Assembly (NCBI GenBank): GCA_949752795.1
Contig: CATKHW010000390.1
Span: 248,001 to 312,000 of the forward strand
Length of the DNA: 64,000 nucleotides
Direction: 5' to 3'
Source: Hyperoodon ampullatus
Lineage: Eukaryota > Chordata > Mammalia > Artiodactyla > Ziphiidae
Both the position numbers and the translations under genes were made by a program. The notes under the pieces are model-generated. The model did not search any database. It saw nothing but the letters and a program-made list of their open reading frames with translations, and was not told the origin of the DNA. Below, one piece after another: positions 12,131-24,944 of this stretch; within the stretch, counting starts at the first letter, position 1, and every line of letters begins with the position of its first letter.

Positions 12131-13868
12131 GTTGAGGGAAGGCAACGAGGCGGACTTGAAACCGAGGCAGAATAGCAGGAAACAGATTTCAAGAGGTACG
12201 TTGGAATCGCCTTTAAAGCACAGGAAGAGGGGCACAACTTCGACAATGATGCACTTGGCCAAAAAGGGCGTATGCGTTTTCTCCTGAATATATTCAGGAG
12301 AAAACGCATACGCCCTTATTGGCCAAGCAAGCAAGCGGGCAATGCAAATCTGCACTACAAAGAAGTATCACTTCCCACTGGTCAAAAGGGACATCCACAA
12401 AATGTGTAAAAACCAGAAAGGCAAGACAGGCCCTGGAGAACAGGGAGCCTTGTTATGCTGATGGGCGGGATGTAAATTGCCAACTGCCTATCTGGAGGAG
12501 TGCATTGTGTTCCCTAAAACATGTAAACAACAGAGCTACAGAGCCAAGGGCACTTCCAGTCTAGGGAATATACCTTGGGAAAACTGAAAATCAATAAGAC
12601 AGAGCCACCCCAAAATTTAGGGCTGCACTGCTTACAGGGACCTCAACTTGGGTACACCTTAAATATCCCAGGAAATATAAAAATGGTTCAAAAAATTGTG
12701 GTACTTACGTACGAAGGAATATCCCTCAGCCATTATATCAATGACATAAGACCAGTAGCAGCAAAATGGGTGGATTCAGGTACGATGATTCTAAGTGAAA
12801 TAAGTCACAGAGAAAAAGAAACTTATCATAAGATATCACTTATGAAGATCCTGTAAACATGGCTACACTTGAACTGATTTAGGAAAGAGAACAGTGTCTC
12901 ACATTTAGAAAACACTCTTATGCCTGCTTAAGGGGGAAGGAGAGGTGGGGTGATGCATAAAACCAGAGTTTGATATAAGCACAGGTACCGTTCCAAAAAC
13001 CAACTATGGAATAGACAAGACCTACACCTTCCTCAGTGAAAGGGACACAAAACCCCATATTTCCCGCAAAGGAATATATCTGACTAGTAAGAATCTTAAA
13101 ACCTATGTATTGATATGTCTCCATAAGGGAATCAAGTGTGTCTAGACTGGCATAAACATGGCAGCGAGAATCAGCTCAAACCCACTATAAAAAGGAATTT
13201 CAAAAACAAAACAAAAAAACTGGGAAATTCTTTACAATTCCTTCAGGGTCTCTGATGAAACCTGGAATGACCCTATCTACAATGACAGCTGGATGTGGCA
13301 TAAGGAGGGACACTTGGGACTGAGACCATTGGTGAGATTGGGTGAGCAAATGCAGACCCTTTAAAGCAATAATGCATGGCACCCATTCCATGGGTCCGAA
13401 CTCTCCAGGTTGAAGGGAATATTACTACAGCTATAACAAGTGCGGGAAACCTAGAGAACGGACACACTGTGAATACGAAAGGTTTCTAAAACTCAACTAA
13501 TAGTCCCTCTCCATGTGCTCCGGTTTGACTTTCCATCTGCTTTACTATCAACCTCCGAACTTGGAGAGACAGCCCCTTTAACCTCCTGGTTCGCACAGGT
13601 TGCCAATTTGGCAGAGGATGAAAGGGAAGAGGGAGAACCAATGAGAGAGTAGCTGTTAGGCATTTGGACGGGCACATATCACTGTAATTTCCCGGCAGGA
13701 AGAAGAATAAACCAAAGTCTCAGCCCCCCACCGGGAACCAGTATAGGTCCTGAACCAAAATTTTGGACTGCGGTCAGCTCACCGAAAACGGGTTGAAAAA
13801 TGGTGCTCAGGGGCACAGCAATTCACAAACTGGCCGAGTAATAAAGGACAACTATCGTCCAAAAATCT
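12131..13868 (+). repeat. Satellite monomer L8 (1,738 bp)
   Basis: The first ~430 bp match L7, including the palindrome mismatch at 12254-12327. It then departs from it, with CATTATATCAATGAC near 12731 and AAGGAGGGACAC near 13303. The subtype switch falls near 12560. Confidence 0.92.
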
Positions 13869-15606
13869 GTTGAGGGAAGGCAACGAGGCGGACTTGAAAC
13901 CGAGGCAGAATAGCAGGAAACAGATTTCAAGAGGTACGTTGGAATCGCCTTTAAAGCACAGGAAGAGGGGCACAACTTCGACAATGATGCACTTGGCCAA
14001 AAAGGGCGTATGCGTTTTCTCCTGAATATATTCAGGAGAAAACGCATACGCCCTTTTTGGCCAAGCAAGCAAGCGGGCAATGCAAATCTGCACTACAATG
14101 AAGTATCACTTCCCACTGGTCAAAAGGGACATCCACAAAATGTGTAAAAACCAGAAAGGCAAGACAGGCCCTGGAGAAGAGGGAGCCTTGTTATGCTGAT
14201 GGGTGGGATGTAAATTGCCAACTTCCCCTCGGGAGGAGTGCATTGTGTTCCCTAAAACATGAAAAGAACAGAGCTACAGAGCCAAGGGCACTTCCAGTCT
14301 AGGGAATATACCTTGGGAAAACTGAAAATCAATAAGACAGAGCCACCCCAAAATTTAGGGCTGCACTGCTTACAAGGACCTCAACTTGTGTACACCTTAA
14401 ATATCCCAGGAAATATAAAAATGGTTCAAAAAATTGTGGTACTTACGTACGATGGAATATCCCTCAGCCATGAAATCAATGTCATAAGACCAGTAGCAGC
14501 AAAATGGGTGGATTCAGGTACGATGATTCTAAGTGAAATAAGTCACACAGAAAAAGAAACTTATCATAAGATATTACTTATGAAGATCCTGTAAACATGG
14601 CTACACTTGAACTGAGTTAGGAAAGAGAACAGTGTCTCACATTTAGAAAACACTCTTATGCCTGCTTAAGGGGGAAGGAGAGGTGGGGTGATGCATAAAA
14701 CCAGAGTTTGATATAAGCACAGGTACCGTTCCAAAAACCAACTATGGAATAGACAAGACCTACACCTTCCTCAGTGAAAGGGACTCAAAACACCATATTT
14801 CCCGCAGAGGAATATATCTGACTAGTAAGAATCTTAAAACCTATGTATTGATATGTCTCCGTAAGGGAATCAAGTGTGTCTAGACTGGCATAAACATGGC
14901 AGCGAGAATCAGCTCAAGCCCACTATAAAAAGGAATTTCAAAAACAAAACAAAAAAACTGGGAAATTCTTTACAATTCCTTCAGTGTCTCTGATGAAACC
15001 TGGAATGACCTTATCTACAACGACAGCTCGATATGGCATAAGACTGGACACTTGGGACTGAGAAGATTGGTGTGATTGGGTGAGCAAATGCAGACCCTTT
15101 AAAGCAATAATTAATGCACCCATTCCATGGGTCCCAACTCTCCAGGTTGAAGGGAATATTACTACAGTTATAACATGTATGGGAAACCTAGAGAACGGAC
15201 ACACTGTGAATACGAAAGCTTTCTAAAACTCAACGAATAGTCCTTCTCCTGGTGCTCCGGTTTGACTTTCCATCTGCTTTACTATCAACCTCCCAACTTG
15301 GAGAGACAGCCCCTTTAACTTCCTGGTTTGCACAGGTTGCCAATTTGGCAGAGGATGAAAGGGAAGAGGGAGAACCAATGAGAGAGTAGCTGTTAGGCAT
15401 TTGGACGGGCACATATCACTGTAATTTCCCGGCAGGAAGAAGAATTAACCAAAGTCTCAGCCACCCACCGGGAACCAGTATAGGTCCTGAACCGAAATTT
15501 TGGACTTGCGGTCAGCTCACCAAAAACGAGTTAAAAAATGGAGCTCAGGGGCACAGCAATTCACAAACTGGCCGAGTAATAAAGGACAACTATCGTCCAA
15601 AAATCT
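13869..15606 (+). repeat. Satellite monomer L9 (1,738 bp)
   Basis: Perfect palindrome at 13992-14065. Private changes include CTTCCCCTCGGGAGG near 14222 and loss of the GCATGG step near 15112 (AATTAATGCACC), which merges two reverse-strand frames seen as separate in other monomers. Confidence 0.92.
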
Positions 15607-17347
15607 GTTGAGGGAAGGCAGCGAGGCGGACTTGAAAGCGAGGCAGCATAGCAGGAAACAGATTTGAACAGGTACGTTGGAATCGCCTTTAAAGCACAGG
15701 AAGAGGGGCCCAACTTCGACAATGATGCACTTGGCCAAAAAGGGCGTATGCATTTCCTCCTGAATATATCCAGGAGAAAACGCATACGCCCTTTTTGGCC
15801 AAGCAAGCAAGCGGGCAATGCAAATCTGCACTACAAAGAAGTATCACTTCCCACCGGTCAAAAGGGACATCCACAAAATGTGTAAAAACCAGAAAGGCAA
15901 GACAGGCCCTGGAGAACAGGGAGCCATGCTATGCTGATGGGCGGGATGTAAATTGCCAACTGCCTCTCTGGAGGAGTGCATTGTGTTCCCTATAACAAGT
16001 AAAGAACAGAGCTACAGAGCCAAGGGCACTTCCAGTCTAGGGAATATACCTTGGGAAAACTGGAAATCAATAAGAGAGAGCCATCCCAAAATTTAGGGCT
16101 GCACTGCTTACAAGGACCTCAACTTGGGTCCACCTTAAATATCCCAGGAAATATAAAAATGGTTCAAAAAATTGTGGTACTTATGTACGATGGAATATCC
16201 CTCAGCCATGAAATCAATGTCATAAGACAAGTAGCAGCAAAATGGGTGGATTCAGGTACGATGATTCTAAGTGAAATAAGTCACAGAGAAAAAGAAACTT
16301 ATCATAAGTTATCACTTATGAAGATCCTGTAAACATGGCTACACTTGAACTGAGTTAGGAAAGAGAACAGTGTCTCACATTTAGAAAACACTCTTATGCC
16401 TGCTTAAGGGGGAAGGAGAGGTGTGGTGATGCATAAAACCAGAGCTTGATATAAGCACAGGTACCGTTCCAAAAACCAACTATGGAATAGACAAGACCTA
16501 CACCTTCCTCACTGAAAGGGACTCACAACACCATATTTCCCGCAGAGGAATATATCTGACTAGTAAGAATCTTAAAACCTATGTATTGATATGTCTCCGT
16601 TACGGAATCAAGTGTGTCTAGACTAGCATAAACATGGCAGCAAGAATCAGCTCAAACCAACTATAAAAAGGAATTTCAAAAACAAAACAAAAAAAAAACT
16701 GGGAAATTCTTTACAATTCCTTCAGGGTCTCTGATGAAACCTGGAATGACCCTATCTACAATGACAGCTGGATGTGGCATAAGGAGGGACACTTGGGACT
16801 GAGACGATTGGTGAGATTGGGTGAGCAAATGCAGACCCTTTAAAGCACAAGCGCCTGGCACACATTCCATGGGTCCCAAGTCTCCAGGTTGAAGGGAATA
16901 TTCCTACAGCTATAACATATACGGGAAACCTAGAGAACGGACACACTGTGAATACAAAAGGTTTCTAAAACTCAACGAATAGTCCCTCTCCTGGTGCTCC
17001 GGTTTGACTTCCATCTGCTTTACTATCAACCTCCCAACTTGGAGAGACAGCCCCTTTAACCTCCTGGTTCGCACAGGTTGCCAGTTTGGCAGAGGATGAA
17101 AGGGAAGAGGGAGAACCAATGAGAGAGTAGCTGTTAGGCATTTGGACGGGCACATATCACTGTAATTTACCGGCAGGCAGAAGAATTAACCAAAGTCTCA
17201 GCCACCCAACGGGAACCAGTATAGGTCCTGAACCAAAATTTTGGACTTGCAGTCAGCTCAACAAAAACGAGTTGAAAAATGGAGCTCAGGGGCACAGCAA
17301 TTCATAAACTGGCCGAGTAATAAAGGACAACTATCGTCCAAAAATCT
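15607..17347 (+). repeat. Satellite monomer L10 (1,741 bp)
   Basis: Longest left-block unit. The extra bases are mainly in the A-run at the end of the LINE-1-derived part, near 16689. The palindrome 15730-15803 has three mismatched positions around its centre (GCATTTCC, ATATCC). It shows the CACAAGCGCC variant near 16846. Confidence 0.92.
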
Positions 17348-19085
17348 GTTGAGGGAAGGCAACGAGGCGGACTTGAAAGCGACGCAGAATAGCAGGAAAC
17401 AGATTTCAAGAGGTACGTTGGAGTCGCCTTTAAAGCACAGGAAGAGGGGCACATCTTCGACAATGATGCACTTGGCCAAAAAGGGCGTATGCGTTTTCTC
17501 CTGAATATATTCAGGAGAAAACGCATACGCCCTTTTTGGCCAAGCAAGCAAGCGGGCAATGCAAATCTGCACTACAAAGAAGTATCACTTCCCACCAGTC
17601 AAAAGGGACATCCACAAAATGTGTAAAAACCAGAAAGGCAAGACCGGCCCTGGAGAACAGGGAGCCTTGTTATGCTGATGGGCGGGATGTAAATTGCCAA
17701 CTGCCTCTCTGGAGGAGTGCATTGTGTTCCCTAAAACAAGTAAACAACAGAGCTACAGAGCCAAGGGCACTTCCAGTCTAGGGAATATACCTTGGGAAAA
17801 CTGAAAATCAATAAGACAGTGCCACCCCAAAATTTATGGCTGCACTGCTTACAAGGACCACAACTTGGGTACACGTTAAATATCCCAGGAAATATAAAAA
17901 TGGTTCAAAAAATTGTGGTACTTACGTACGATGGAATATCCCTCAGCCATGAAATCAATGTCATAAGACCAGTAGCAGCAAAATGGGTGGATTCAGATAC
18001 GATGATTCTAAGTGAAATAAGTCACAGAGAAAAAGAAAGTTATCATAAGATATCATTTATGAAGATCCTGTAAACATGGCTACACTTGAACTGAGTTAGG
18101 AAAGAGAACAGTGTCTCACATTTAGAAAACACTCTTATGCCTGCTTAAGGGGGAAGGAGAGGTGGGGTATGCATAAAATCAGAGTTTGATATAAGCACAG
18201 GTACCATTCCAAAAACCAACTATGGAATAGACAAGACCTACACCTTCCTCAGTGAAAGGGACTCAAAACCCCATATTTCCCGCAGATGAATATATCTGAC
18301 TAGTAAGAATCTTAAAACCTATGTATTGATATGTATTCATAAGGGAATCAAGTGTGTCTAGAATGGCATAAACATGGCAGCGAGAATCAGCTCAAACCCA
18401 CTATAAAAGGGAATTTTAAAAACAAAACAAAAAAACTGGGAAATTCTTTACAATTCCTTCAGGGTCTCTGATGAAACCTGGAATGAACCTATCTACAACG
18501 ACAGCTGGATGTGGCATAAGGCTGGACACTTGGGACTGAGAGGATTGGTGAGATTCGGTGAGCAAATGCAGAAACTTTAAAGCACAAATGCCTGGCACCA
18601 TTCCATGGGTCCCAACTCTCCAGGTTGAAGGGTATATTACTATAGCTATAACATGTACGGGAAACCTAGAGAATGGACCCACAGTGAATACGAAAGGTTT
18701 CTAAAACTCAACGAATAGTCCCTCTCCTGGTGCTCCTGTTTGACTTTCCATCTGCTTTACTATCAATCTCCCAACTTGGAGAGACAGCCCATTTAACCTC
18801 CTGGTTCGCACAGGTTTCCAATTTGGCAGAGGATGAAAGGGAAGAGGGAGAACCAATGAGAGAGTAGCTGTTAGGCATTTGGACGGGCACATATCACCCT
18901 AACTTCCCAGCAGGATGAAGAATTAACCAAAGTCTCAGCCCCCCATCGGGAACCAGAATAGTTCCTGAAACAAAATTTTGGACTTGCGGTCAGCTCACAA
19001 AAAAACGAGTTGAAAAATGGAGCTCAAGGGCAGAGCAATTCACAAACTGGCAGAGTAATAAAGGACAACTATCGTCCAAAAATCT
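17348..19085 (+). repeat. Satellite monomer L11 (1,738 bp)
   Basis: Perfect palindrome at 17471-17544. Has a lost base in GGGGTATGC near 18169 and the subtype CACAAATGCC with a one-base-short CACCATTCC near 18583, both useful markers for tracing exchange with L12 and L13. Confidence 0.92.
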
Positions 19086-20820
19086 GTTCAGGGAAGGCAA
19101 CGAGGCGGACTTGAAAGCTAGGCAGAATAGCAGGAAATAGATTTCAAGAGGTACGTTGGAATCGCCTTTAAAGCACAGGAAGAGGGGCACAACTTCGACA
19201 ATGATGCACTTGGCCAAAAAGGGCGTGTGCATTTTCTCCTGAATATATTCAGGAGAAAACGCATACACCCTTTTTGGCCAAGCAAGCAAGCGGGAAATGC
19301 TAATCTGCATTACAAAGAAGTATCACTTCCCACCGGTCAAAAGGGACATCCACAAAATGTGTAAAAACCAAAAAGGTAAGACAGGCCCTGGAGAACAGGG
19401 AGCCTTGTTATCCTGATGGGCGGGATGTACACTGCCAACTGCCTCTCTTGAGGAGTGCATTGTGTTCCCTAAAACAAGTAAACAACAGAGCTACAGAGCC
19501 AAGGGCACTTCCAGTCTATGGCATATACCTTGGGAAAACTGAAAATCAATAAGACAGAGCCACCCCAAAATTTAGGGCTGCACTGCTTACAAGGACCTCA
19601 ACTTGGGTACACCTTAAATATCCCAGGAAATATAAAAATGGATCAAAAAATTGTGGTACTTACGTACGATGGAATATCCCTCAGCCATGAAATCAATGTC
19701 ATAAGACCAGTAGCAGCAAAATGGGTGGATTCAGGTACGATGATTCTAAGTGAAATAAGTCACAGAGAAAAAGAAACTTATCATAAGATATCACTTATGA
19801 AGATCCTGTAAACATGGCTACACTTGAACTGAGTTAGGAAAGAGAACAGTGTCTCACATTTAGAAAACACTCTTATGCCTGCTTAAGGGGGAAGGAGAGG
19901 TGGGGTGATGCATAAAACCAGAGTTTGATATAAGCACAGGTACCGTTCCAAAAACCAACTATGGAATAGACAAGACCTACACCTTCCTCAGTGAAAGGGA
20001 CTCAAAACCCATATTTCCCGCAGAGGAATATATCTGACTAGTAAGAATCTTAAAACCTATGTATTGATATGTCTCCGTAAAGGAATCAAGTGTGTCTAGA
20101 CTGGCATAAACATGGCAGCGAGAATCAGCTCAAACCCACTATAAAAAGGAATTTCATAAACAAAACAAAAAACTGGGAAATTCTTAACAATTCCTTCAGG
20201 GTCTCTGATGCAACCTGGAAAGACCCTATCTACAACGACAGCTGGATGTGGCATAAGGCTGGACACTTGGGACTGAGAGGATTGGTGAGATTGGGTGAGC
20301 AAATGCAGACCCTTTAAAGCACAAATGCCTGGCACCATTCCATGGGTCCCAACTCTCCAGGTTGAAGGGAATTTTACTACAGCTAAACATGTATGGGAAA
20401 CATAGAGAACGAACCCACGGTGAAAATGAAAAGTTTCTAAAACTCAACGAATAGTCCCTCTCCTGGTGCTCCAGTTTGAGTTTCCATCTGCTTTACTATC
20501 AATCTCCCAACTTGGAGAGACAGCCCCTTTAACCTCCTGGTTCGCACAGGTTGCCAATTTGGCAGAGGATGAAAGGGAAGAGGGAGAACCAATGAGAGAG
20601 TAGCTGTTAGGCAGTTGGACGGGCACATATCACTCTAAAATCCCGGCAGGAAGAAGAATTAACCAAAGTCTCAGCCCCCCACCGGGAACCAGCATAGGTC
20701 ATGAACCAAAATTTTGGACTTGCGGTCAGCTCACAAAAAACGAGTTGATAAATGGAGCTCAGGGGCACAGCAATCTGCAAACTGACCGAGTAATAAAGGA
20801 CAAGTATCGTCCAAAAATCT
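19086..20820 (+). repeat. Satellite monomer L12 (1,735 bp)
   Basis: Begins GTTCAGGG. Palindrome 19209-19282 has three mismatches. The octamer is altered to ATGCTAAT. It shares the CACAAATGCC/CACCATTCC subtype with L11. The A-rich tail reads CATAAACAAAACAAAAAAC. Confidence 0.92.
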
Positions 20821-22555
20821 GTTGAGGGAAGGCAACGAGGTCGACTTGAAAGCGAGTCAGAATAGCAGGAAACAGATTTCAAGAGGTACGTTGGAATCGC
20901 CTTTAAAGCACAGGAAGAGGGGCACAACTTTGACAATGATGCACTTGGCCAAAAAGGGCGTATGCGTTTTCTCCTGAATATATTCAGGAGAAAACGCATT
21001 CGCCCTTTTTGGCCAAGCAATCAAGCGGGCAATGCAAATCTGCACTACAAAGAAGAATCACTTCCCACCGGTCAAAAGAGACATCCACAAATGTGTAAAA
21101 ACCAGAAAGGCAAGACAGACCCTGGAGAACAGGGAGCCTTGTTATGCTGAAGGGCAGGATGTAAATTGACAACTGCCTCTCTGGAGGAGTGCATTGTGTT
21201 CCCTAAAACAAGTAAACAACAGAGCTACAGAGCCAAGGGCACTTCCAGTCTAGGGAATATACCTTGGGAAAACTGAAAATCATTAAGACAGAGCCACCCC
21301 AAAATTTAGGGCTGCACTGCTTACAAGGACCTCAACTTGGGTACACCTTAATTATCCCAGGAAATATAAAAATGGCTCAAAAAATTGTGGTACTTACATA
21401 TGATGGAATATCCCTCAGCCATGAAATCAATGTCATAAGACCAGTAGCAGCAAAATGGGTGGATTCCGGTACGATGATTCTAAGTGAAATAAGTCACACA
21501 GAAAAAGAAAGTTATCATAAGATATCACTTATGAAGATCCTGTAAACATGGCTACACTTGAACTGAGTTAGGAAAGAGAACAGTGTCTCACATTTAGAAA
21601 ACACTCTTATGCCTGCTTAAGGGGGAAGGAGAGGTGGGGTGATGCATAAAACCAGAGTTTGGTATAAGCACAGGTACCGTTCCAAAAACCAACTATGGAA
21701 TAGACAAGACCTACACCTTCCTCAGTGAAAGGGACTCAAAAACCCATATTTCCCGCAGAGGAATATATCTGACTAGTAAAAATCTTAAAACCTATGTAAT
21801 GATATATCTCCGTAAGAGAATCATCTGTGTCTAGACTGGCATAAACATGGCAGCGAGAATCAGCTCAAACCCACTATAAAAAGGAATTTCAAAAACAAAA
21901 CAAAAAACTGGGAAATTCTTAACAATTCTTTCAGGGTCTCTGATGAAACATGTAAAGACCCTATCTACAAAGACAGCTGGATGTGGCATAAGGCTGGACA
22001 CTTGGGTATGAGAGGATTGGTCAGATTGGGTGAGCAAATGCAGACCCTTTAAAGCACAAATGCCTGGCACCCATTCCATGGGTCCCAACTCTCCAGGTTG
22101 AAAGGAATATTACTACAGCTAAACATGTACGGGAAACATAGAGAACGAACAGACTGTGAATACGAAAAGTTTCTAAAACTCACGAATAGTCCCTACCCTG
22201 GTGCTCCAGTTTGACTTTCCGTCTGCTTTACTATCAATCTCCCAAATTGGAAAGACAGCCCCTTTAACTTCCTGGTTCGCATAGGTTTCCAATTTGGCAG
22301 AGGATGAAAGGGAAGAGGGAGAACCAATGAGAGAGTAGCTGTTAGGCATTTGGATGGGCACATATCACTCTAACATCCCGGCAGGAAGAAGAATTAACCA
22401 AAGTCTCAGCCCCCCACCGGGAACCAGCATAGGTCATGAACCAAAATTTTGGACTTGCGGTCAGCTCACAAGAAACGAGTTGATAAATTGAGCTCAGGGG
22501 CACAGCAATTCACAAACTGGCCGAGTAATAAAGGACAATTATTGTCCAAAAATCT
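20821..22555 (+). repeat. Satellite monomer L13 (1,735 bp)
   Basis: Palindrome 20944-21017 with one mismatch (GCATTCGCCC). Small losses near 21087, 21902 and 22181 account for the shorter length. Carries the CACAAATGCC subtype. Confidence 0.92.
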
Positions 22556-23470
22556 GTTGAGGGAAGGCAACGAGGCGGACTTGAAAGCGAGGCAGAATAG
22601 CAGGAAACAGATTTCAAGAGGTACGTTGGAATCGCCTTTAAAGCACAGGAAGAGGGGCACAACTTCGACAATGATGCACTTGGCCAAAAAGGGCGTATGC
22701 GTTTTCTCCTGAATATATTCAGGAGAAAACGCATACGCCCTTTTTGGCCAAGCAAGCAAGCGGGCAATGAAAATCTGCACTACAAAGAAGTATCACTTCC
22801 CACCGGTCAAAAGGGACATCCACAAAATGTGTAAAAACCAGAAAGGCAAGACAGGCCCTGGAGAAAAAGGAGACTTGTTATGCTGATTGGCGTTATATAA
22901 ATTGCCAACTGCCTCTCTGGAGGAGTGCATTGTGTTCCCTAAAACAAGTAAAGAACAGAGCTACAGAGCCAAGGGCACTTCCAGTCTACGGAATATACCT
23001 TGGGAAAACTGAAAATCAATAAGACAGAGCCACCCCAAAATTTAGGGCTGCACTGCTTACAAGGACCTCAACTTGGGTACACCTTAAATATCCCAGGAAA
23101 TATATTAATGGTTCAAAAAATTGTGGTACTTACATACGATGGAATATCCCTCAGCCATGAAATCAATGTCATAAGACCAGTAGCAGCAAAATGGGTGGAT
23201 TCAGGAATGATGATTCTAAGTGAAATAAGTCACACAGAAAAAGAATCTTATCATAAGATATCACTTATGAAGATCCTGTAAACATGGCTACACTTGAACT
23301 GAGTTAGGAAAGAGAACAGTGTCTCACATTTAGAAAACACTCTTATGCCTGCTTAAGGGGGAAGGAGAGGTGGGGTGATGCATAAAACCAGAGTTTGATA
23401 TAAGCACAGGTACCGTTCCAAAAACCAACTATGGAATAGACAAGACCTACACCTTCCTCAGTGAAAGGGA
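22556..23470 (+). repeat. Truncated satellite monomer L14 at island junction
   Basis: First ~915 bp of a canonical monomer, with a perfect palindrome at 22679-22752. The last recognisable satellite string is CAGTGAAAGGGA at 23459-23470. The expected continuation CTCAAAACCCC is replaced by CCGAGGCATC. The octamer reads ATGAAAAT. The monomer is as canonical as its neighbours, so the break looks young or is an assembly join. Confidence 0.88.
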
Positions 23471-24119
23471 CCCGAGGCATCTGTGAGTAACCGTGAGCTG
23501 AGCACCAGGCCAGCTGCTGTTGAACTTTTCCCACCCTTCCCAGGTAAAACACCTGAATATGTACAAGGGCTTGAAAGCCTAGAGGAAGGGGTGTGGAGCC
23601 ACACCAGCGACAGCACGCAGGCCAACTTGGGGCCTGCAGGGCAGCCAGTATGGTCCTGGCCCTGGGCACTCTTCTGGAAGCTTTCCATTGCCCTGCCTGA
23701 GATACCCCGCCTGTCCCGGCACCCACTGCTTTTTTCCTTCCTCACCTCTGTCCGGAGAGAAATTCCAGCGGAATGTATGGGTGACACATCCTCTTCTTTA
23801 CAGGTGGAAACCTGGCAACTCCTGCAGAAAGTCCAGCAGAGACCCACTCACACCGGGCCACCCACAAAGCCGTGGCCCCTCACTCCCTCCCTCCAGAACA
23901 GCCCCGAGACTGCTGACGGGGCAGAGAATATGGAGTCAGGCACAGCTTCAGGGGCTATTGCTGCCTGCAGCGCTGTTTATATTGAACTCAACCCAGGCAC
24001 ACCTGGGGAGGGCCGGCCGGCAGGGTCAGGCTACCCAAGTCAGCTAATCCTCAGCCCTCAGGGAATCACATTGTTGAAAATGGACCTCGCTAAGGCAGAA
24101 TAGAAGCCAAGGAATAAAA
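23471..24119 (+). repeat. Unidentified GC-rich segment, copy A
   Basis: About 640 bp with a second copy at ~26201-26850, same orientation, 2,730 bp apart at matching points (GAGGCATCTGTGAGTAACCG at 23474 and 26204). A 206-codon open frame runs 23483-24103 on the plus strand, and two reverse frames overlap it. I recognise no domain. CAG|GTAAAA at 23541 and a pyrimidine tract ending CTTTACAG|G at 23803 resemble a splice donor and acceptor about 260 bp apart, and both are kept in copy B. It could be an LTR, an exon-bearing gene fragment, or an uncharacterised repeat. The long frame may simply reflect high GC. Confidence 0.7.
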
Positions 24120-24575
24120 GGACACAATGCCATTTGCAGCACCGTAGGTGTGTCTAGAGGTAATCACGTGACTTGTAGTAAGTCAGAAAGTTAAAGACAC
24201 ATATCGTATCATATCTCTTATAGGTGTGACCGAAAAATGGATACCAGGGCAGATATTTCCACGGAGAAGGGCAATCACAGATTCATTCAACAAACTTATG
24301 GTTCACCAATGGAAAGGTGTGAGGATTGGTTTCATTATGATATTGGGGTTAACAGACATATACAAACACAGGTGACATATATAATCACCAAAGACCTACA
24401 GAATACCAAGAGAAGACTACTCAACATTCTGTCATAAGGTACATGGGAAAAGGATCCCAGGAAGAACAGACATATGTGTATGTGTAAAAGAACCACATCT
24501 TCCACACCTACAACAAGCCAAACATTGTAATCATATTTGCTGTAATAAAAAATAAAAAATTACATTAAAAACTCG
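24120..24575 (+). mobile_element. LINE-1 3'-end fragment (end of ORF2 and 3'UTR)
   Basis: ATGCCATTTGCAGCACC, GTAAGTCAGAAAGTTAAAGAC and later CAACAAACTTATGGTTCACC follow the order of a cetartiodactyl LINE-1 3' end. TATTGGGGTTAACAGACATA, AACATTGTAATCATAT and the A-rich tail (AATAAAAAATAAAAAATTAC) finish it. It is 5'-truncated and heavily mutated. The 66-codon open frame at 24237-24437 lies in this non-coding tail and is not a gene. Confidence 0.82.
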
Positions 24576-24944
24576 AACAAGAAGCAGTGAGACAAACTTG
24601 AGGGGCTTTCTCCTGGCACATTCCATTCTAAATTCCAATCTAGAACATGACTTCCATTGAGGCTCTGTTGCTCTAGTAAGCAGATTTGGTAAGGGAGAAC
24701 TGCTGCCACCTTGTGGCCGTTTCACAAAACAGCAGCTTTAATCCCATCGCTAATGGTCAGTTGATATTCAAAATCATTGCAGGCCTGTAAAGGACCCCTG
24801 CCCTGAAAACAAATACCGGGTTCATATATCGACCAAAAAATTCAAAGTATGTCCATATTTCAAAACGACAGTTTCAAAAGGCATATTTTACACACATTAG
24901 TGTTCTGCTTCTTTTTCTTTCTTTCTTTTTTTGTTAAAAAAACG
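24576..24944. other. Unassigned spacer
   Basis: Unique-looking sequence of ordinary composition with a short pyrimidine tract near 24908-24931 (CTTCTTTTTCTTTC). I recognise no repeat family or coding signal. The 64-codon reverse frame at 24531-24725 has no supporting feature. Confidence 0.6.

Larger units (their letters stand above)
1..23470 (+). repeat. Satellite array, left block (13 full monomers plus one truncated)
   Basis: Head-to-tail monomers of 1,719-1,741 bp, mostly 1,738/1,739, all in one orientation. I set the phase at the motif GTTGAGGGAAGG, which recurs at 1, 1740, 3459, 5178, 6916, 8655, 10393, 12131, 13869, 15607, 17348, 19086 (as GTTCAGGG), 20821 and 22556. Length and host fit the common cetacean satellite, a heterochromatic repeat of whales; that identification rests on memory of its monomer length, not on a database match. 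Within each monomer, offsets ~190-1090 align by eye with the end of LINE-1 ORF2, its 3'UTR and its A-rich tail. Offsets 124-197 are a palindrome. The rest is unidentified. The block stops abruptly at 23470, at offset ~915 of the fourteenth monomer. Confidence 0.93.

Noticed and set aside
1..23470. CENP-B box (NTTCGNNNNANNCGGGN) that would suggest a centromeric satellite
   Set aside because: I looked at TTCG- and CGGG-containing stretches such as GGTTCGCACAGG and found no full match on either strand by eye.
24237..24437. 66-codon plus-strand frame MDTRADIS...
   Set aside because: It lies entirely in a LINE-1 3'UTR fragment, which is non-coding in the intact element.
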